A stretch of DNA of 38,971 bases from Algoriphagus sp. Lineage in GTDB: Bacteria; Bacteroidota; Bacteroidia; Cytophagales; Cyclobacteriaceae. Within the stretch, counting starts at the first letter, position 1. Every line of letters begins with the position of its first letter. The DNA lies in contig JAGXQZ010000093.1 in assembly GCA_018336015.1 (NCBI GenBank), forward strand, positions 1-38,971, written 5' to 3'. The notes beneath the pieces were generated by a model. The model was not told the DNA's origin. It made no database searches and was given only the letters and a program-made list of their open reading frames with translations. Positions 16,974 to 25,749 of this stretch are shown here, piece by piece. The position numbers and the translations under genes were made by a program.

Positions 16974-17747
16974 TTAGAATTTGATTCCTAGCGAAAGTCC
17001 GCCTCGTAAGCTTGCAAAAGGACCGTTGAAATCCATTTTTGCCCCATTTCCATCTACTGTTACCGTGTAGTCTAAGACGGGAATGTCCAGATTGTTCAAT
17101 TCATCTCTCAAGCCATCTTGCTCGTTTTTATCCAGATTGGTTAGCGCATTGATCAGACCCGAGGAAGTCCCCACCGAACCTCCAATGATCCACCAATCCA
17201 GATAGACAGCCTTGCCCAGTCTCCACTGAGCTCCAAACATCAGTCCTCCGGTGATCCCGGTGATGTCTCCATTCAATTCTACCGTTCGTGTTTCTTCGAA
17301 TGTCTGACCGTTTAAGGTTTCTTCAAAAGTGAATTCGAATTCCTGAAGATTCACTTGAGATTTGGAATAGCGCGCGTAAGGGGCGATGTAAAATCCTCTT
17401 GGTCCACCTTTTCTACCCAGGTAGAAGCGGATTTCAGGTGTGAAAGCTGTGTTGCCATAGCTGATTTTTTTGAGTTCTGAAAAGGTCTCCGGATCATCAA
17501 TTTGGTTTTCCAAAAAACCAAGGAGTGGAAGCTCACCTTGAGGCTGGGTTCGAAAGCCTAAGGCAATCGAGGTCTTCCGGCTGAGCATTCGTTCGTATTG
17601 GAATCCGTAATTTTTGAATATAAGCCCTGTAAGGTTGACTTTGAGGACGTTTTTGTCATAGGATTCTTTTGTGAAATTTTCTTCTTGGGCTAGAGAAGGA
17701 GTAATCAGAATTAAACTGATCAGAACGAGAAGGGTGATTTTTTTCAT
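16974..17747 (-). CDS. predicted outer-membrane beta-barrel protein
   Basis: This exported protein has 257 residues from the start at 17747 (MKKITLLVLISLILITPSLAQ signal peptide); nine extra residues to 17774 are open but unnecessary. The mature protein shows alternating hydrophobic/polar strands with aromatic ends (LKVNLTGLIFKNYGFQYERML, PRGFYIAPYARYSK, ITGGLMFGAQWRLG) and a C-terminal Phe after SLRGGLSLGIKF. These features fit a small outer-membrane barrel of the DUF3575 type. No ligand or function can be named. Confidence 0.75.
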   Translation of the reverse strand: MKKITLLVLISLILITPSLAQEENFTKESYDKNVLKVNLTGLIFKNYGFQYERMLSRKTSIALGFRTQPQGELPLLGFLENQIDDPETFSELKKISYGNTAFTPEIRFYLGRKGGPRGFYIAPYARYSKSQVNLQEFEFTFEETLNGQTFEETRTVELNGDITGITGGLMFGAQWRLGKAVYLDWWIIGGSVGTSSGLINALTNLDKNEQDGLRDELNNLDIPVLDYTVTVDGNGAKMDFNGPFASLRGGLSLGIKF

Positions 17748-17909
17748 GACCGGGGTGAAATTTGTATTGCTCAAAAATACCCAATCCCAATGCGAAAAGT
17801 GAACTTATAAGTGACCAATGGCTATCAAATTCCTGTCGTTGTTTACTTTCAGTTTCCTATAATCCTTCGATCTTGAATTTGGGAGCCTTTCGAAGTCAAA
17901 GAAATCAGA

Positions 17910-18110
17910 TCACTTGTTGAACCTAAACCGAGCCGCATCAATGATAAGGCAAAGGCCTGCCTGGAAGACAATCAAAGCAAAAGTCCCGTAGCAAAACCAT
18001 TCATTCCCTGCGAATCTTTCAAATCCTGCGTCGACAGTCATGCATAGACCTGTGCCGGTAAGGAGTAAACCAGCTACTGACTGGACAAACCAGCGAATTT
18101 TTGAATTCAT
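17910..18110 (-). CDS. small two-helix membrane protein
   Basis: This 66-residue protein has two hydrophobic helices (about 8-25 and 41-59), with charged ends MNSKIR and RFRFNK. It resembles the many uncharacterised small membrane proteins of Bacteroidota. No domain is recognised. It stands alone between the barrel protein and the LacI-type regulator, and about 118 bases separate it from the regulator's stop. Confidence 0.6.
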   Translation of the reverse strand: MNSKIRWFVQSVAGLLLTGTGLCMTVDAGFERFAGNEWFCYGTFALIVFQAGLCLIIDAARFRFNK

Positions 18111-18228
18111 AGCCTTTTTGATTAATGAAATAGAACACGATTTTCACCAAAATTCGAGATTTGAGGTAGTCTGAGAAAAGAGGCAGAAGTTATTTTTCTA
18201 AAAAAAAATCCCATTTGCTGCCGTCGGC

Positions 18229-19242
18229 TTACGTACTCTCCCTGACGATGAGTGTGGGCTGGATGATTTCCAGTTTAGGAAGTGGGAGCTCAGTGGTAGC
18301 ATTGATTTCTTTCAAAATCAGCTTGGCTGCTAGCTGACCCATTTCAAAGGAGGGTTGGGCCATGGTAGTCAGGGTGGGGTTGATGAATCGTCCGGTGTCA
18401 TCATTCCCAAATCCAGTGATGGCGAGCTGCTGCGGAACTTTGATTCCGAGTTCTTTGCAGGCATCCAATGCGCCAATCGCCAAAACATCCGCAAAACAAA
18501 AAACCGCGTCTGGTTTGGAAGGATTGCTCCAAAGTTGATGGATTGCTTTCTTGGCATTTTCGAAAGTGAATTCGTCGGTTTCGATGATGTGATCTGGACT
18601 CACCTGAATTTCCGCCTCTTTCAATGCGCTTTCAAATCCCAAATACCGATCTCTGCATACCCCAAGCGTGAGTGGCCCACCCAGGTAGGCGATCTTCTTT
18701 TTCCCCCTGCTAATCAGGTGTTCAGTCATTTTTTTGGCACCAAGGAAATCATCAGTCACTACTTTGGATACTTCAAGCAGATCACATACCCGTTCAAAAA
18801 GAACAACGGGTATTCCTCTGTTCAGTACTTGATTGATATGCTCAAAATCTAGTGTTTCTTTCGAGAAAGCAATCAATATGCCATCGACACGGCTATTTGC
18901 GAGCGTTTCTACAATTTCAACCTCCTTTCGGAAGGATTCTGCAGACTGAAAAATCATGACTTTATAGTCATCGTTATAGGCTATGTTTTCAATTCCTGAG
19001 ATCGAGTTAGCCCAAAATTGACGATTGATGGTAGGTACCACCACTCCAATGATTTTTGATTTTCTGTTGATCAATCCTCTTGCCAGGAGATTGGGATGGT
19101 AATCCATTTCTTTGGCAAGTTGGAGTACTGCTCTCTTGGTTTCCTTACTGATTTCATTGGAGTCTCTGAGTGCCCTTGAAACTGTCGCCACTGAGATATT
19201 CAGGCTCTTAGCGATGTCTTTTATGGTGATCGGCTTTTTCAA
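18229..19242 (-). CDS. LacI family transcriptional regulator
   Basis: This 337-residue regulator is full length for the family. The N-terminal helix-turn-helix is ITIKDIAKSLNISVATVSRALRD (about residues 4-26), with the hinge region following at YHPNLLARGL. The periplasmic-binding-protein-like effector domain occupies about 60-337 (IIGVVVPTINRQFW, GILIAFSKE, KKIAYLGGP, PDAVFCFADVLAIGAL, LAITGFGND). It should bind a sugar or sugar derivative. It is transcribed divergently from the symporter-led operon, and a LacI-type operator lies in the shared upstream region, so it most likely represses that operon and is relieved by an inducer from the imported glycan. Confidence 0.92.
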   Translation of the reverse strand: MKKPITIKDIAKSLNISVATVSRALRDSNEISKETKRAVLQLAKEMDYHPNLLARGLINRKSKIIGVVVPTINRQFWANSISGIENIAYNDDYKVMIFQSAESFRKEVEIVETLANSRVDGILIAFSKETLDFEHINQVLNRGIPVVLFERVCDLLEVSKVVTDDFLGAKKMTEHLISRGKKKIAYLGGPLTLGVCRDRYLGFESALKEAEIQVSPDHIIETDEFTFENAKKAIHQLWSNPSKPDAVFCFADVLAIGALDACKELGIKVPQQLAITGFGNDDTGRFINPTLTTMAQPSFEMGQLAAKLILKEINATTELPLPKLEIIQPTLIVREST

Positions 19243-19547
19243 GAGATATGCTGATTAAGTATGTGAAGCTAGCCAAATATCGGAATCCTCAAGATAGCTT
19301 TCCCTCCTTACGATTTCAATAGGATTTCTTTTTTGAATTGGTTTGGTTTTTTTCAAAACAGCGGAGTGAATGCTGAATAGAAGATTTTCATTTTGTTAAT
19401 AAAAATCAAAAATTCTTGAAGATTTGATAAATGTAAACGTTATCGAAAACGTTTACGAAATAAAAGTTAATTTTTTGTTGAAAAATCAATTTTTTATTTT
19501 TCTAAATCCCTCTACCTTAATTGCTTATTCTGTCTTCTCTGAAAGAT
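19243..19547. other. divergent regulatory region between lacI-type gene and operon
   Basis: These 305 bases contain the promoters of both divergent transcripts. The only strong signal is the operator at 19433-19456. The rest is very AT-rich, especially 19457-19515. A near-consensus -7 element (TAATTTTT, about 19468) follows the operator, but no matching TTG was found at the right distance, so it is not listed. Confidence 0.65.
19433..19456. promoter_or_regulatory. LacI-type operator (tandem or extended)
   Basis: The inverted repeat GTAAACGTT (19433-19441) and AACGTTTAC (19448-19456) has perfect 9-bp arms and a 6-nt spacer. Each arm contains the AACGTT core with flanking A/T that LacI-family proteins recognise, so it may be two adjoining half-overlapping sites. 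It sits 91 nt upstream of the symporter start, well placed to block transcription. Confidence 0.8.
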
Positions 19548-21206
19548 ATGCAATCCCTCGATTACCTTACCATACTGGTATTCTCCCTGATCATCCTGGT
19601 CGCCGGACTCTCCTTTGCCAATAAAGGAACGAATATGAAGTCCTTCTTTGCTGCAGGAGGTGCGGTGCCTTGGTCGATGAACGGGCTCTCACTTTTCATG
19701 AGCTTTTTTTCCGCAGGTACCTTTGTGGTCTGGGGATCCATTGCCTATAACTATGGACTGGTGGCCATTACCATTCAAATGTCCATGTGCATCGCTGGGT
19801 TTCTGGTCGGGTTTTTCATTGCTCCTAGGTGGTGGAAATCCAAGGCGCTTACCGTAGCGGAGTTTCTGACTGATCGATTTGGGAAGAATATTCAGCAATA
19901 CTACACCTACCTTTTTCTGTTTCTTTCGCTTGGTTACACAGGGGCGTTTCTCTATCCAGTCGCTAAAATTGTCAACGTCACCACAGGATTTGATATCGAT
20001 TCTGCCATCCTGCTCCTTGGAGGTTTGGTGATGATTTACACTGCGGTTGGAGGTCTATGGGCTGTGGTCGTGACAGATGTCTTGCAGTTCGTGATTCTTA
20101 CCGCTGCGGTGCTGTTGGTCATCCCGCTTTCTCTGGAGGAGGTTAAAGGCATTTCCAGTTTTGTAGAACAGGCTCCTGATACATTTTTTAATATTTTCAA
20201 CGGGGAATACACGGCTGTTTTTATTGTAGCCTTCACCATTTACAATATCGTATTCATCGGAGGTAACTGGGCGTATGTGCAGCGTTACACCACGGTCAAG
20301 GATGCAAAATCTTCCCGAAAGGTGGGCTATCTCTTTGGAGCACTTTACTTAGTCAGTCCGGTAATTTGGATGCTGCCTCCCATGATTTATCGCGTACTCA
20401 ATCCGGGTCTTGAAGGTTTAGAAGCTGAAGGAGCTTATCTGATGATTTGCAAGCAAGTACTTCCTGTAGGAGTCTTGGGTCTGATGATCGGAGGGATGAT
20501 TTTTGCCACGGCGAGCTCGGTCAATACTTCTCTCAATCTGGCTGCGGCCGTATTGACCAATGATATCTTCAAGCCACTCAGGCCCAACTCTTCTGACCAA
20601 ACGCTGATGAATGTGGCTCGTTTCACCACCATCATTTTTGGATTGGGTACGATTGGAGTGGCTTTTTTAGTGCCTTTGGCGGGAGGGATAGTGGAGGTGG
20701 TGCTCAGCATTGCGGCAGTCACAGGTGGAGCCTTGTACGGGCCTGCCATTTGGTCGCTTTTCTCGAAAAAGCAAAACGGTAAAACCATCCTCGGTGTCAC
20801 CCTAATCAGTTTATCGGTCAATTTATTCTTCAAGTTTTTGACACCGGCGGTATTTCAATTTTCTCTCAACCGAACCGAAGAATTACTCCTCGGTGTAGGC
20901 ATTCCTTTCCTGTTACTTCTTTTGGTTGAGGTTTTTGGAAAAGTCCAAGCTTCCGCTGAAAAAGGCGCTGCTCCGGAAGTCAATGTCGAACAACTAAAAG
21001 AAGAAAGTGCGCAGAATGATTTTGGGATCAAAGTCTTGGGCTTATCTCTCGTTTCGGTGGGGATACTTTTTGGAGCACTCTCCATTTGGGCAGTAGAATC
21101 CGCATTCTATCTTATTGGATTGGGGATTTTGATTGCCGGATTTGGTGGATTTCTCTATGGGAAGGTGGTAAAAAGCCAAGCTAGAAAACTTAAAAAGAAC
21201 TTTTAA
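19548..21206 (+). CDS. sodium:solute symporter (SSS family)
   Basis: This inner-membrane Na+-coupled transporter has about 552 residues from ATG at 19548 (MQSLDYLTILVF). The frame is open to a TTG at 19521, but that would add a weak extension. Thirteen to fourteen hydrophobic helices are visible. The SSS signature region reads YTAVGGLWAVVVTDVLQFVI, and the sodium-site helix near the N-terminus contains GLSLFMSFFSAGTFVVWG. The C-terminal two helices come after a hydrophilic loop. It is the first gene of the operon controlled by the LacI-type regulator, so the cargo is presumably a sugar or an oxidised sugar released by the neighbouring enzymes. Confidence 0.9.
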   Translation: MQSLDYLTILVFSLIILVAGLSFANKGTNMKSFFAAGGAVPWSMNGLSLFMSFFSAGTFVVWGSIAYNYGLVAITIQMSMCIAGFLVGFFIAPRWWKSKALTVAEFLTDRFGKNIQQYYTYLFLFLSLGYTGAFLYPVAKIVNVTTGFDIDSAILLLGGLVMIYTAVGGLWAVVVTDVLQFVILTAAVLLVIPLSLEEVKGISSFVEQAPDTFFNIFNGEYTAVFIVAFTIYNIVFIGGNWAYVQRYTTVKDAKSSRKVGYLFGALYLVSPVIWMLPPMIYRVLNPGLEGLEAEGAYLMICKQVLPVGVLGLMIGGMIFATASSVNTSLNLAAAVLTNDIFKPLRPNSSDQTLMNVARFTTIIFGLGTIGVAFLVPLAGGIVEVVLSIAAVTGGALYGPAIWSLFSKKQNGKTILGVTLISLSVNLFFKFLTPAVFQFSLNRTEELLLGVGIPFLLLLLVEVFGKVQASAEKGAAPEVNVEQLKEESAQNDFGIKVLGLSLVSVGILFGALSIWAVESAFYLIGLGILIAGFGGFLYGKVVKSQARKLKKNF

Positions 21207-21230
21207 TCGCTCACTAGGAGCATCAGAATA

Positions 21231-23513
21231 ATGATCAAAGAAGAATTTTCGTCCGAAAACAGAAGTCTAAAAAAAGTAATCCTAGAGTCGGATTTAGTGA
21301 TCGCCGGAGGCGGACTGTCGGGGACTTGCTGCGCGATTACGGCAGCTCGGCAAGGGCTCAAAGTAACTTTGATTCAGGATCGACCCGTGCTGGGAGGTAA
21401 TGCATCTTCGGAGGTACGTCTTTGGATTTTGGGGGCCACTTCTCACATGGGAAACAATAACCGATGGGCTAGAGAAGGCGGAGTGATTGATGAGATTTTA
21501 GTCGAAAATCTCTATCGAAATCCGGAAGGGAATCCGCTGATTTTGGATACCATTTTACTTGAAATGGTCACCAAAGAGGCAAATATCCGCTTACTTCTGA
21601 ACACGGCTGTACACGATCTGAAGAAAGGCAAAGAAGATCAAATTGAATCTCTTAGGGCTTTTTGCCCCCAAAATTCTACGGAATATGAGGTCCGGGGAGA
21701 ATTCTTTGTCGACGCCACTGGAGATGGAATCATCGGATTTTTGGCAGGTGCGGCTTTCCGAATGGGTGCCGAATCCAAAGATGAATTTGATGAAGCTTTT
21801 GCACCTGACCAGAGCTATGGGCAGCTGTTGGGACATTCTATTTATTTCTATAGCAAGGACACGGGCAAGCCTGTCCGATTTGTCCCGCCAGCTTTTGCTG
21901 ATATTGATATTACCAAACTTCCCCGTTTCAAAACTTTTAATCTGAATGAATTCGGCTGTAGGCTATGGTGGGTAGAATATGGTGGCCGGCGTGACACTAT
22001 CCATGAATCCGAAGAGATCAAGTGGGAGCTTTGGAAAGTGATTTATGGCATCTGGAATCACATCAAGAATTCAGGACAATACCCAGATTCCGAAAATTTG
22101 ACACTCGAATGGGTGGGTACGATTCCCGGTAAACGCGAAAGCCGTCGTTTTGAAGGAGATTACATGCTCTCGCAAAAAGATGTCATCCTGCAGCGCAAAC
22201 ATGAGGATGCAGTTTCTTTTGGTGGCTGGGCACTGGATCTCCACCCAGCCGACGGGATTTTTGGTGACAAACCTGGCTGTACGCAATGGCATAGCAAAGG
22301 AGTCTATCAGATCCCCTATCGAACCATGTATTCTAAAAACATCAAGAATCTTTTTCTCGGAGGAAGACTCATCAGTGCTACCCATGTGGCCTTTGGTTCT
22401 TCGAGAGTGATGGCGACTTGTGCTCATAATGGGCAAGCCGTAGCCATGGCTGCAGCAATTTGTCATGAAAAGGGACTCCTTCCATCAGATCTCTTGCAAA
22501 AAGGACTTATGTCCGAGTTCCAAAAAAGGTTGGTTAGATCCGGGCAGTACATTCCTGATTACCGATTGATGGATAAAGAAGATTTGGTCAAAACTGCCAG
22601 AATTACAGGGTCTTCAGAGTTTGAACTCAAAGGACTTCCCTTTGACGGGCCTTGGAAAAAGTTGGGTTTCTCGATGGCGCAGATGCTTCCGGTGGATTCA
22701 GGTCAGGTGCCAGGCATGAAAATATTGATTAGGTCGGAGGTAAAATCCAAACTCACGGTTGAGTTGAGGCTGAGCCAAAAACCTGAAAATTATACTCCTG
22801 AGGTAGTTTTGGAAAGGCTGAAGCTAGACATTGAGCCTGGAGTGCAGTTTTATTCTTTTGCCTTCAGAAAGGAAATTCCTGAAAAACAATATGCATTCGT
22901 TACGTTGATTTCCAACCCTGAATTGGAAGTCAAATGCTCCGAGAGTAGAGTGACCGGACTGCTGACTGTTTTTCAAAAATTCAATAAATCCGTGGCGACC
23001 AGCAGCAGGCAAGCGCCCCCTTCTGGCATAGGGATCGATTCTTTTGAGTTTTGGGTACCTGAGCGCCGTCCGGAAGGGCATAATCTAGCTTTTGAACTGA
23101 CGGAAAGCCTTCGACCTTTTGGTGTCGAGCAAGTTACCAATGGGATCTTTAGACCGACGACTCAGCCTAATGCCTGGGTAGCATCTTTCAATGATCCTAT
23201 GGCATTTGTGACCTTGACTTGGGCTAAACCGAAGACCATTTCTCAGGTCAATCTTTATTTTGATACCGATTTTGATCATCCGATGGAATCCTCCTTGATG
23301 GGGCATCCGGAGAGTGAGATTCCGTTTTGTGTACCTTCTTTTCGGATCAAAAATGAGGTAGGTACTATCCTTTTTCACAAAGAAAAAAATCATCAAACCC
23401 TACAGACGATCCGATTCCATGAGCCTATCACCACTAGTCGGTTGACTATTGAATTTGATAAACGAAGCAAGCATGTTCCCGTGAGTGTTTTTGGAATTAG
23501 TTGCTTCAAGTAG
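21231..23513 (+). CDS. FAD-dependent oxidoreductase with C-terminal beta-sandwich domains
   Basis: This 760-residue flavoprotein belongs to the FAD_oxidored-type family. The dinucleotide-binding motif AGGGLSGTCCAITAARQG starts at residue 25, and the characteristic second motif RPVLGGNASSEVR follows at 51-63. The flavin domain extends to about 450 (ending in the region with FGSSRVMATCAHNGQAVAMAAA, a typical FAD contact). Beyond about 520 two beta-rich modules follow, the last resembling an F5/8-type (discoidin) sandwich. There is no signal peptide, so it should act in the cytoplasm. It begins 24 nt after the symporter and probably oxidises the imported carbohydrate. The substrate and acceptor are unknown. 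Confidence 0.85.
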   Translation: MIKEEFSSENRSLKKVILESDLVIAGGGLSGTCCAITAARQGLKVTLIQDRPVLGGNASSEVRLWILGATSHMGNNNRWAREGGVIDEILVENLYRNPEGNPLILDTILLEMVTKEANIRLLLNTAVHDLKKGKEDQIESLRAFCPQNSTEYEVRGEFFVDATGDGIIGFLAGAAFRMGAESKDEFDEAFAPDQSYGQLLGHSIYFYSKDTGKPVRFVPPAFADIDITKLPRFKTFNLNEFGCRLWWVEYGGRRDTIHESEEIKWELWKVIYGIWNHIKNSGQYPDSENLTLEWVGTIPGKRESRRFEGDYMLSQKDVILQRKHEDAVSFGGWALDLHPADGIFGDKPGCTQWHSKGVYQIPYRTMYSKNIKNLFLGGRLISATHVAFGSSRVMATCAHNGQAVAMAAAICHEKGLLPSDLLQKGLMSEFQKRLVRSGQYIPDYRLMDKEDLVKTARITGSSEFELKGLPFDGPWKKLGFSMAQMLPVDSGQVPGMKILIRSEVKSKLTVELRLSQKPENYTPEVVLERLKLDIEPGVQFYSFAFRKEIPEKQYAFVTLISNPELEVKCSESRVTGLLTVFQKFNKSVATSSRQAPPSGIGIDSFEFWVPERRPEGHNLAFELTESLRPFGVEQVTNGIFRPTTQPNAWVASFNDPMAFVTLTWAKPKTISQVNLYFDTDFDHPMESSLMGHPESEIPFCVPSFRIKNEVGTILFHKEKNHQTLQTIRFHEPITTSRLTIEFDKRSKHVPVSVFGISCFK

Positions 23514-23553
23514 GCAATAAGTCAATGATTTCAAAGTAAACCGAATTAGAAAT

Positions 23554-24639
23554 ATGATCAGGTTTGTTCTGCTTTTTGTAACGTATTTACTGATCCTGCC
23601 AAAGTCTTGGAGCCAGGAAAAGCAAACTTTGGAGCCGGGAGAGTTGAATTTGCGTAAGCTGATTCAGCCGATTCCGTCTACGGCAAAATTCATCAATGAC
23701 TCTTCCTACATCTGGTGCGGTACAATGGTCAAATCACATGTTGATCAGAAATACCACTTGTTCTATTCACGATGGCCAAGGAAGTTTGGGATGATGGCAT
23801 GGGTGACCAGTTCTGAAGTTGCACACGCCGTTTCAGATTCTCCTTTTGGACCTTTTGAGTTTAAAGATGTCACGTTGCCCCATCGCGGTTCTAAGTATTG
23901 GGATGGGATGTACACCCATAATCCCACAGTTCATTTTTTCAATGGCAAATACTACCTCTACTATGTGGGTAATTTTGGAGACGGGGTGATCACCAGTCCG
24001 CAATTGAACTGGACCCACCGAAATAACCAAAGAATTGGAGTCGCCGTGGCTGATGATCCCAATGGTCCTTGGCAACGTATGGATCATCCCTTACTCGATG
24101 TTTCTTCCGACCCCATGGCGCACGATGCCCAGATGGTAGCCAATCCATCTGTGACTCAAATGTCCGATGGCCGCTTTCTGATGGTTTACAAGGCAGTAGC
24201 CAAGCAAAGGCCACAGCCATTCGGTGGTCCAGTAGTTCATTTGACAGCCATTTCCGATACTCCTTATGGGCCATTTGTGAAACAAAACCAACCCATATTT
24301 ACTGCCTCAGATGTTGATTTTCCGGCAGAGGACCCCTTTGTGTGGTATCAGGATAACTGCTATTACGCCATAGTAAAGGACATGCAGGGAGCTTTTACCA
24401 ATGCGGGTCGAAGCTTGGTTCTGTTCTATTCGCTGGATGGACTTCAATGGAAGTTGGCTAAAAATCCTCTTGTTTCGAATTTGACCATCAAAATGGCCGA
24501 TGGTTCCATTCGGAAATTGGAAGCCTTGGAGAGACCCCAATTGTTTTTTGAGGATGGCAAAATGGTGGCTTTGCTCTGTGCGGTGAATGAAACCTTAGGA
24601 CATTCTTACAACATTCAAATTCCATTAAAAACACCCTGA
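23554..24639 (+). CDS. exported five-bladed beta-propeller glycosidase-like protein (paralogue 1)
   Basis: This 361-residue protein has a signal peptide (MIRFVLLFVTYLLILPKSWS, cleavage before Gln). The remainder has the blade pattern of GH43/GH117-like five-bladed propellers. The elements shared with the next gene's product are likely active-site parts: SYIWCG, the WDG...THNP cluster at 116-124, AEDPFVW around Glu259-Asp260, and LERP near the C-terminus. It probably hydrolyses a glycosidic bond in the periplasm, but the exact CAZy family and specificity cannot be settled from sequence alone. It lies 40 nt after the flavoprotein gene in the operon. Confidence 0.78.
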   Translation: MIRFVLLFVTYLLILPKSWSQEKQTLEPGELNLRKLIQPIPSTAKFINDSSYIWCGTMVKSHVDQKYHLFYSRWPRKFGMMAWVTSSEVAHAVSDSPFGPFEFKDVTLPHRGSKYWDGMYTHNPTVHFFNGKYYLYYVGNFGDGVITSPQLNWTHRNNQRIGVAVADDPNGPWQRMDHPLLDVSSDPMAHDAQMVANPSVTQMSDGRFLMVYKAVAKQRPQPFGGPVVHLTAISDTPYGPFVKQNQPIFTASDVDFPAEDPFVWYQDNCYYAIVKDMQGAFTNAGRSLVLFYSLDGLQWKLAKNPLVSNLTIKMADGSIRKLEALERPQLFFEDGKMVALLCAVNETLGHSYNIQIPLKTP

Positions 24640-24660
24640 TTTTTAAATCAAAGTATCCTC

Positions 24661-25746
24661 ATGAAAATGAAAACGCTTTTTTTGATGCTTTCTCTAAATC
24701 TGCTTTCCCATTCCTCTTTTGGACAAGACTTGGATTTAAACTCCATGGTTTTGCCAGTGCCGCAGGAAAACAAGTTTGTAGATCCCGGCTACTATGTTTG
24801 GTGTGGTTCGGTCACCAAGGCGGATGATGGGAAGTATTACATGATGTATTCTCGCTGGCCGCTTGCGGATGGGTTTGAGTCGTGGCCAGTCACTTCTGAG
24901 GTGGCGGTAGCTTTTTCAGATCAACCCGGTGGTCCATTCAAGCATGTAAAAGTGGCTCTGAAAGCAAGAGGAACGTCATTTTGGGATGGTTCGGCCACGC
25001 ATAATCCCGCAGTGGTGAAGCACCAAGGAAAGTATTACCTCTATTACATGGGTACGAGCTGTGATCTACCGATCAAAAAACACGAATCCTACACGGATAC
25101 CTGGTGGCGATATCGCAATACCCAGCGGATAGGTGTGGCAGTGGCGGACCATCCCGCAGGGGAATGGAAACGACTAGATCAGCCTGTTCTTAGTGTCAGC
25201 ATGGACTCCACTGCACCTGATGCCCTCATGGTGTCCAATCCTGCGGCCACGTTTGACGATCAGGGGAGGGTCGTTTTGTTGTACAAGCAGGTAGGAAAAA
25301 CAGACAAGATCAACGGTGGTGCGGTGCGATTCGGGGTAGCTTTTTCTGACTCGCCATTTGGACCTTTTCAAAAACACGACAAGCCCATCTTCGAAGTCAA
25401 TGATGGAGGAAAAGACTGGATGGTGGCAGAGGATCCTTTTGTGTGGTTTCAGAAAGGCCAATATCTGGCGATTGTGAGAGATGTGATCGGGAAGTTTACC
25501 GGAGACGAAGGGGCTTGGGCGCTTATGGTCTCTCAAAATGGAACCGACTGGCAGCAGGCTAAGCATCCCAAGGTGATCGGTAGCACTTTTTATTGGGAAG
25601 GTGGAATCCCATCCGCTTCCAAACTCGAGCGTCCCTGGCTCCTCTTGGAAAATGGAGTACCTATTTTCCTCTACGGTGCCACCCGTGCGGACAAAGCGCA
25701 AACCCTTTCTTTCAATGTCGCAGTACCTCTAAAACTCCAAAATTAA
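24661..25746 (+). CDS. exported five-bladed beta-propeller glycosidase-like protein (paralogue 2)
   Basis: This 361-residue protein has the same length and fold as the preceding gene's product and arose by tandem duplication. The signal peptide is MKMKTLFLMLSLNLLSHSSFG, with Gln next. Shared motifs are YYVWCG, WDGSATHNPAVV, VAEDPFVWFQ and LERPWLLLENG. Differences cluster in loops: an insertion around SCDLPIKKHESYTDTWW replaces NFGDGVITSPQLNWT in paralogue 1. This suggests different substrate linkages or side chains. The gap from the previous gene is 21 nt, and the next gene follows after only 3 nt. Confidence 0.78.
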   Translation: MKMKTLFLMLSLNLLSHSSFGQDLDLNSMVLPVPQENKFVDPGYYVWCGSVTKADDGKYYMMYSRWPLADGFESWPVTSEVAVAFSDQPGGPFKHVKVALKARGTSFWDGSATHNPAVVKHQGKYYLYYMGTSCDLPIKKHESYTDTWWRYRNTQRIGVAVADHPAGEWKRLDQPVLSVSMDSTAPDALMVSNPAATFDDQGRVVLLYKQVGKTDKINGGAVRFGVAFSDSPFGPFQKHDKPIFEVNDGGKDWMVAEDPFVWFQKGQYLAIVRDVIGKFTGDEGAWALMVSQNGTDWQQAKHPKVIGSTFYWEGGIPSASKLERPWLLLENGVPIFLYGATRADKAQTLSFNVAVPLKLQN

Positions 25747-25749
25747 CCT

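Noticed and set aside
19521..19547. TTG start for the symporter gene
   Set aside because: The ATG at 19548 gives a normal N-terminus for the family; the extension adds nine unremarkable residues.
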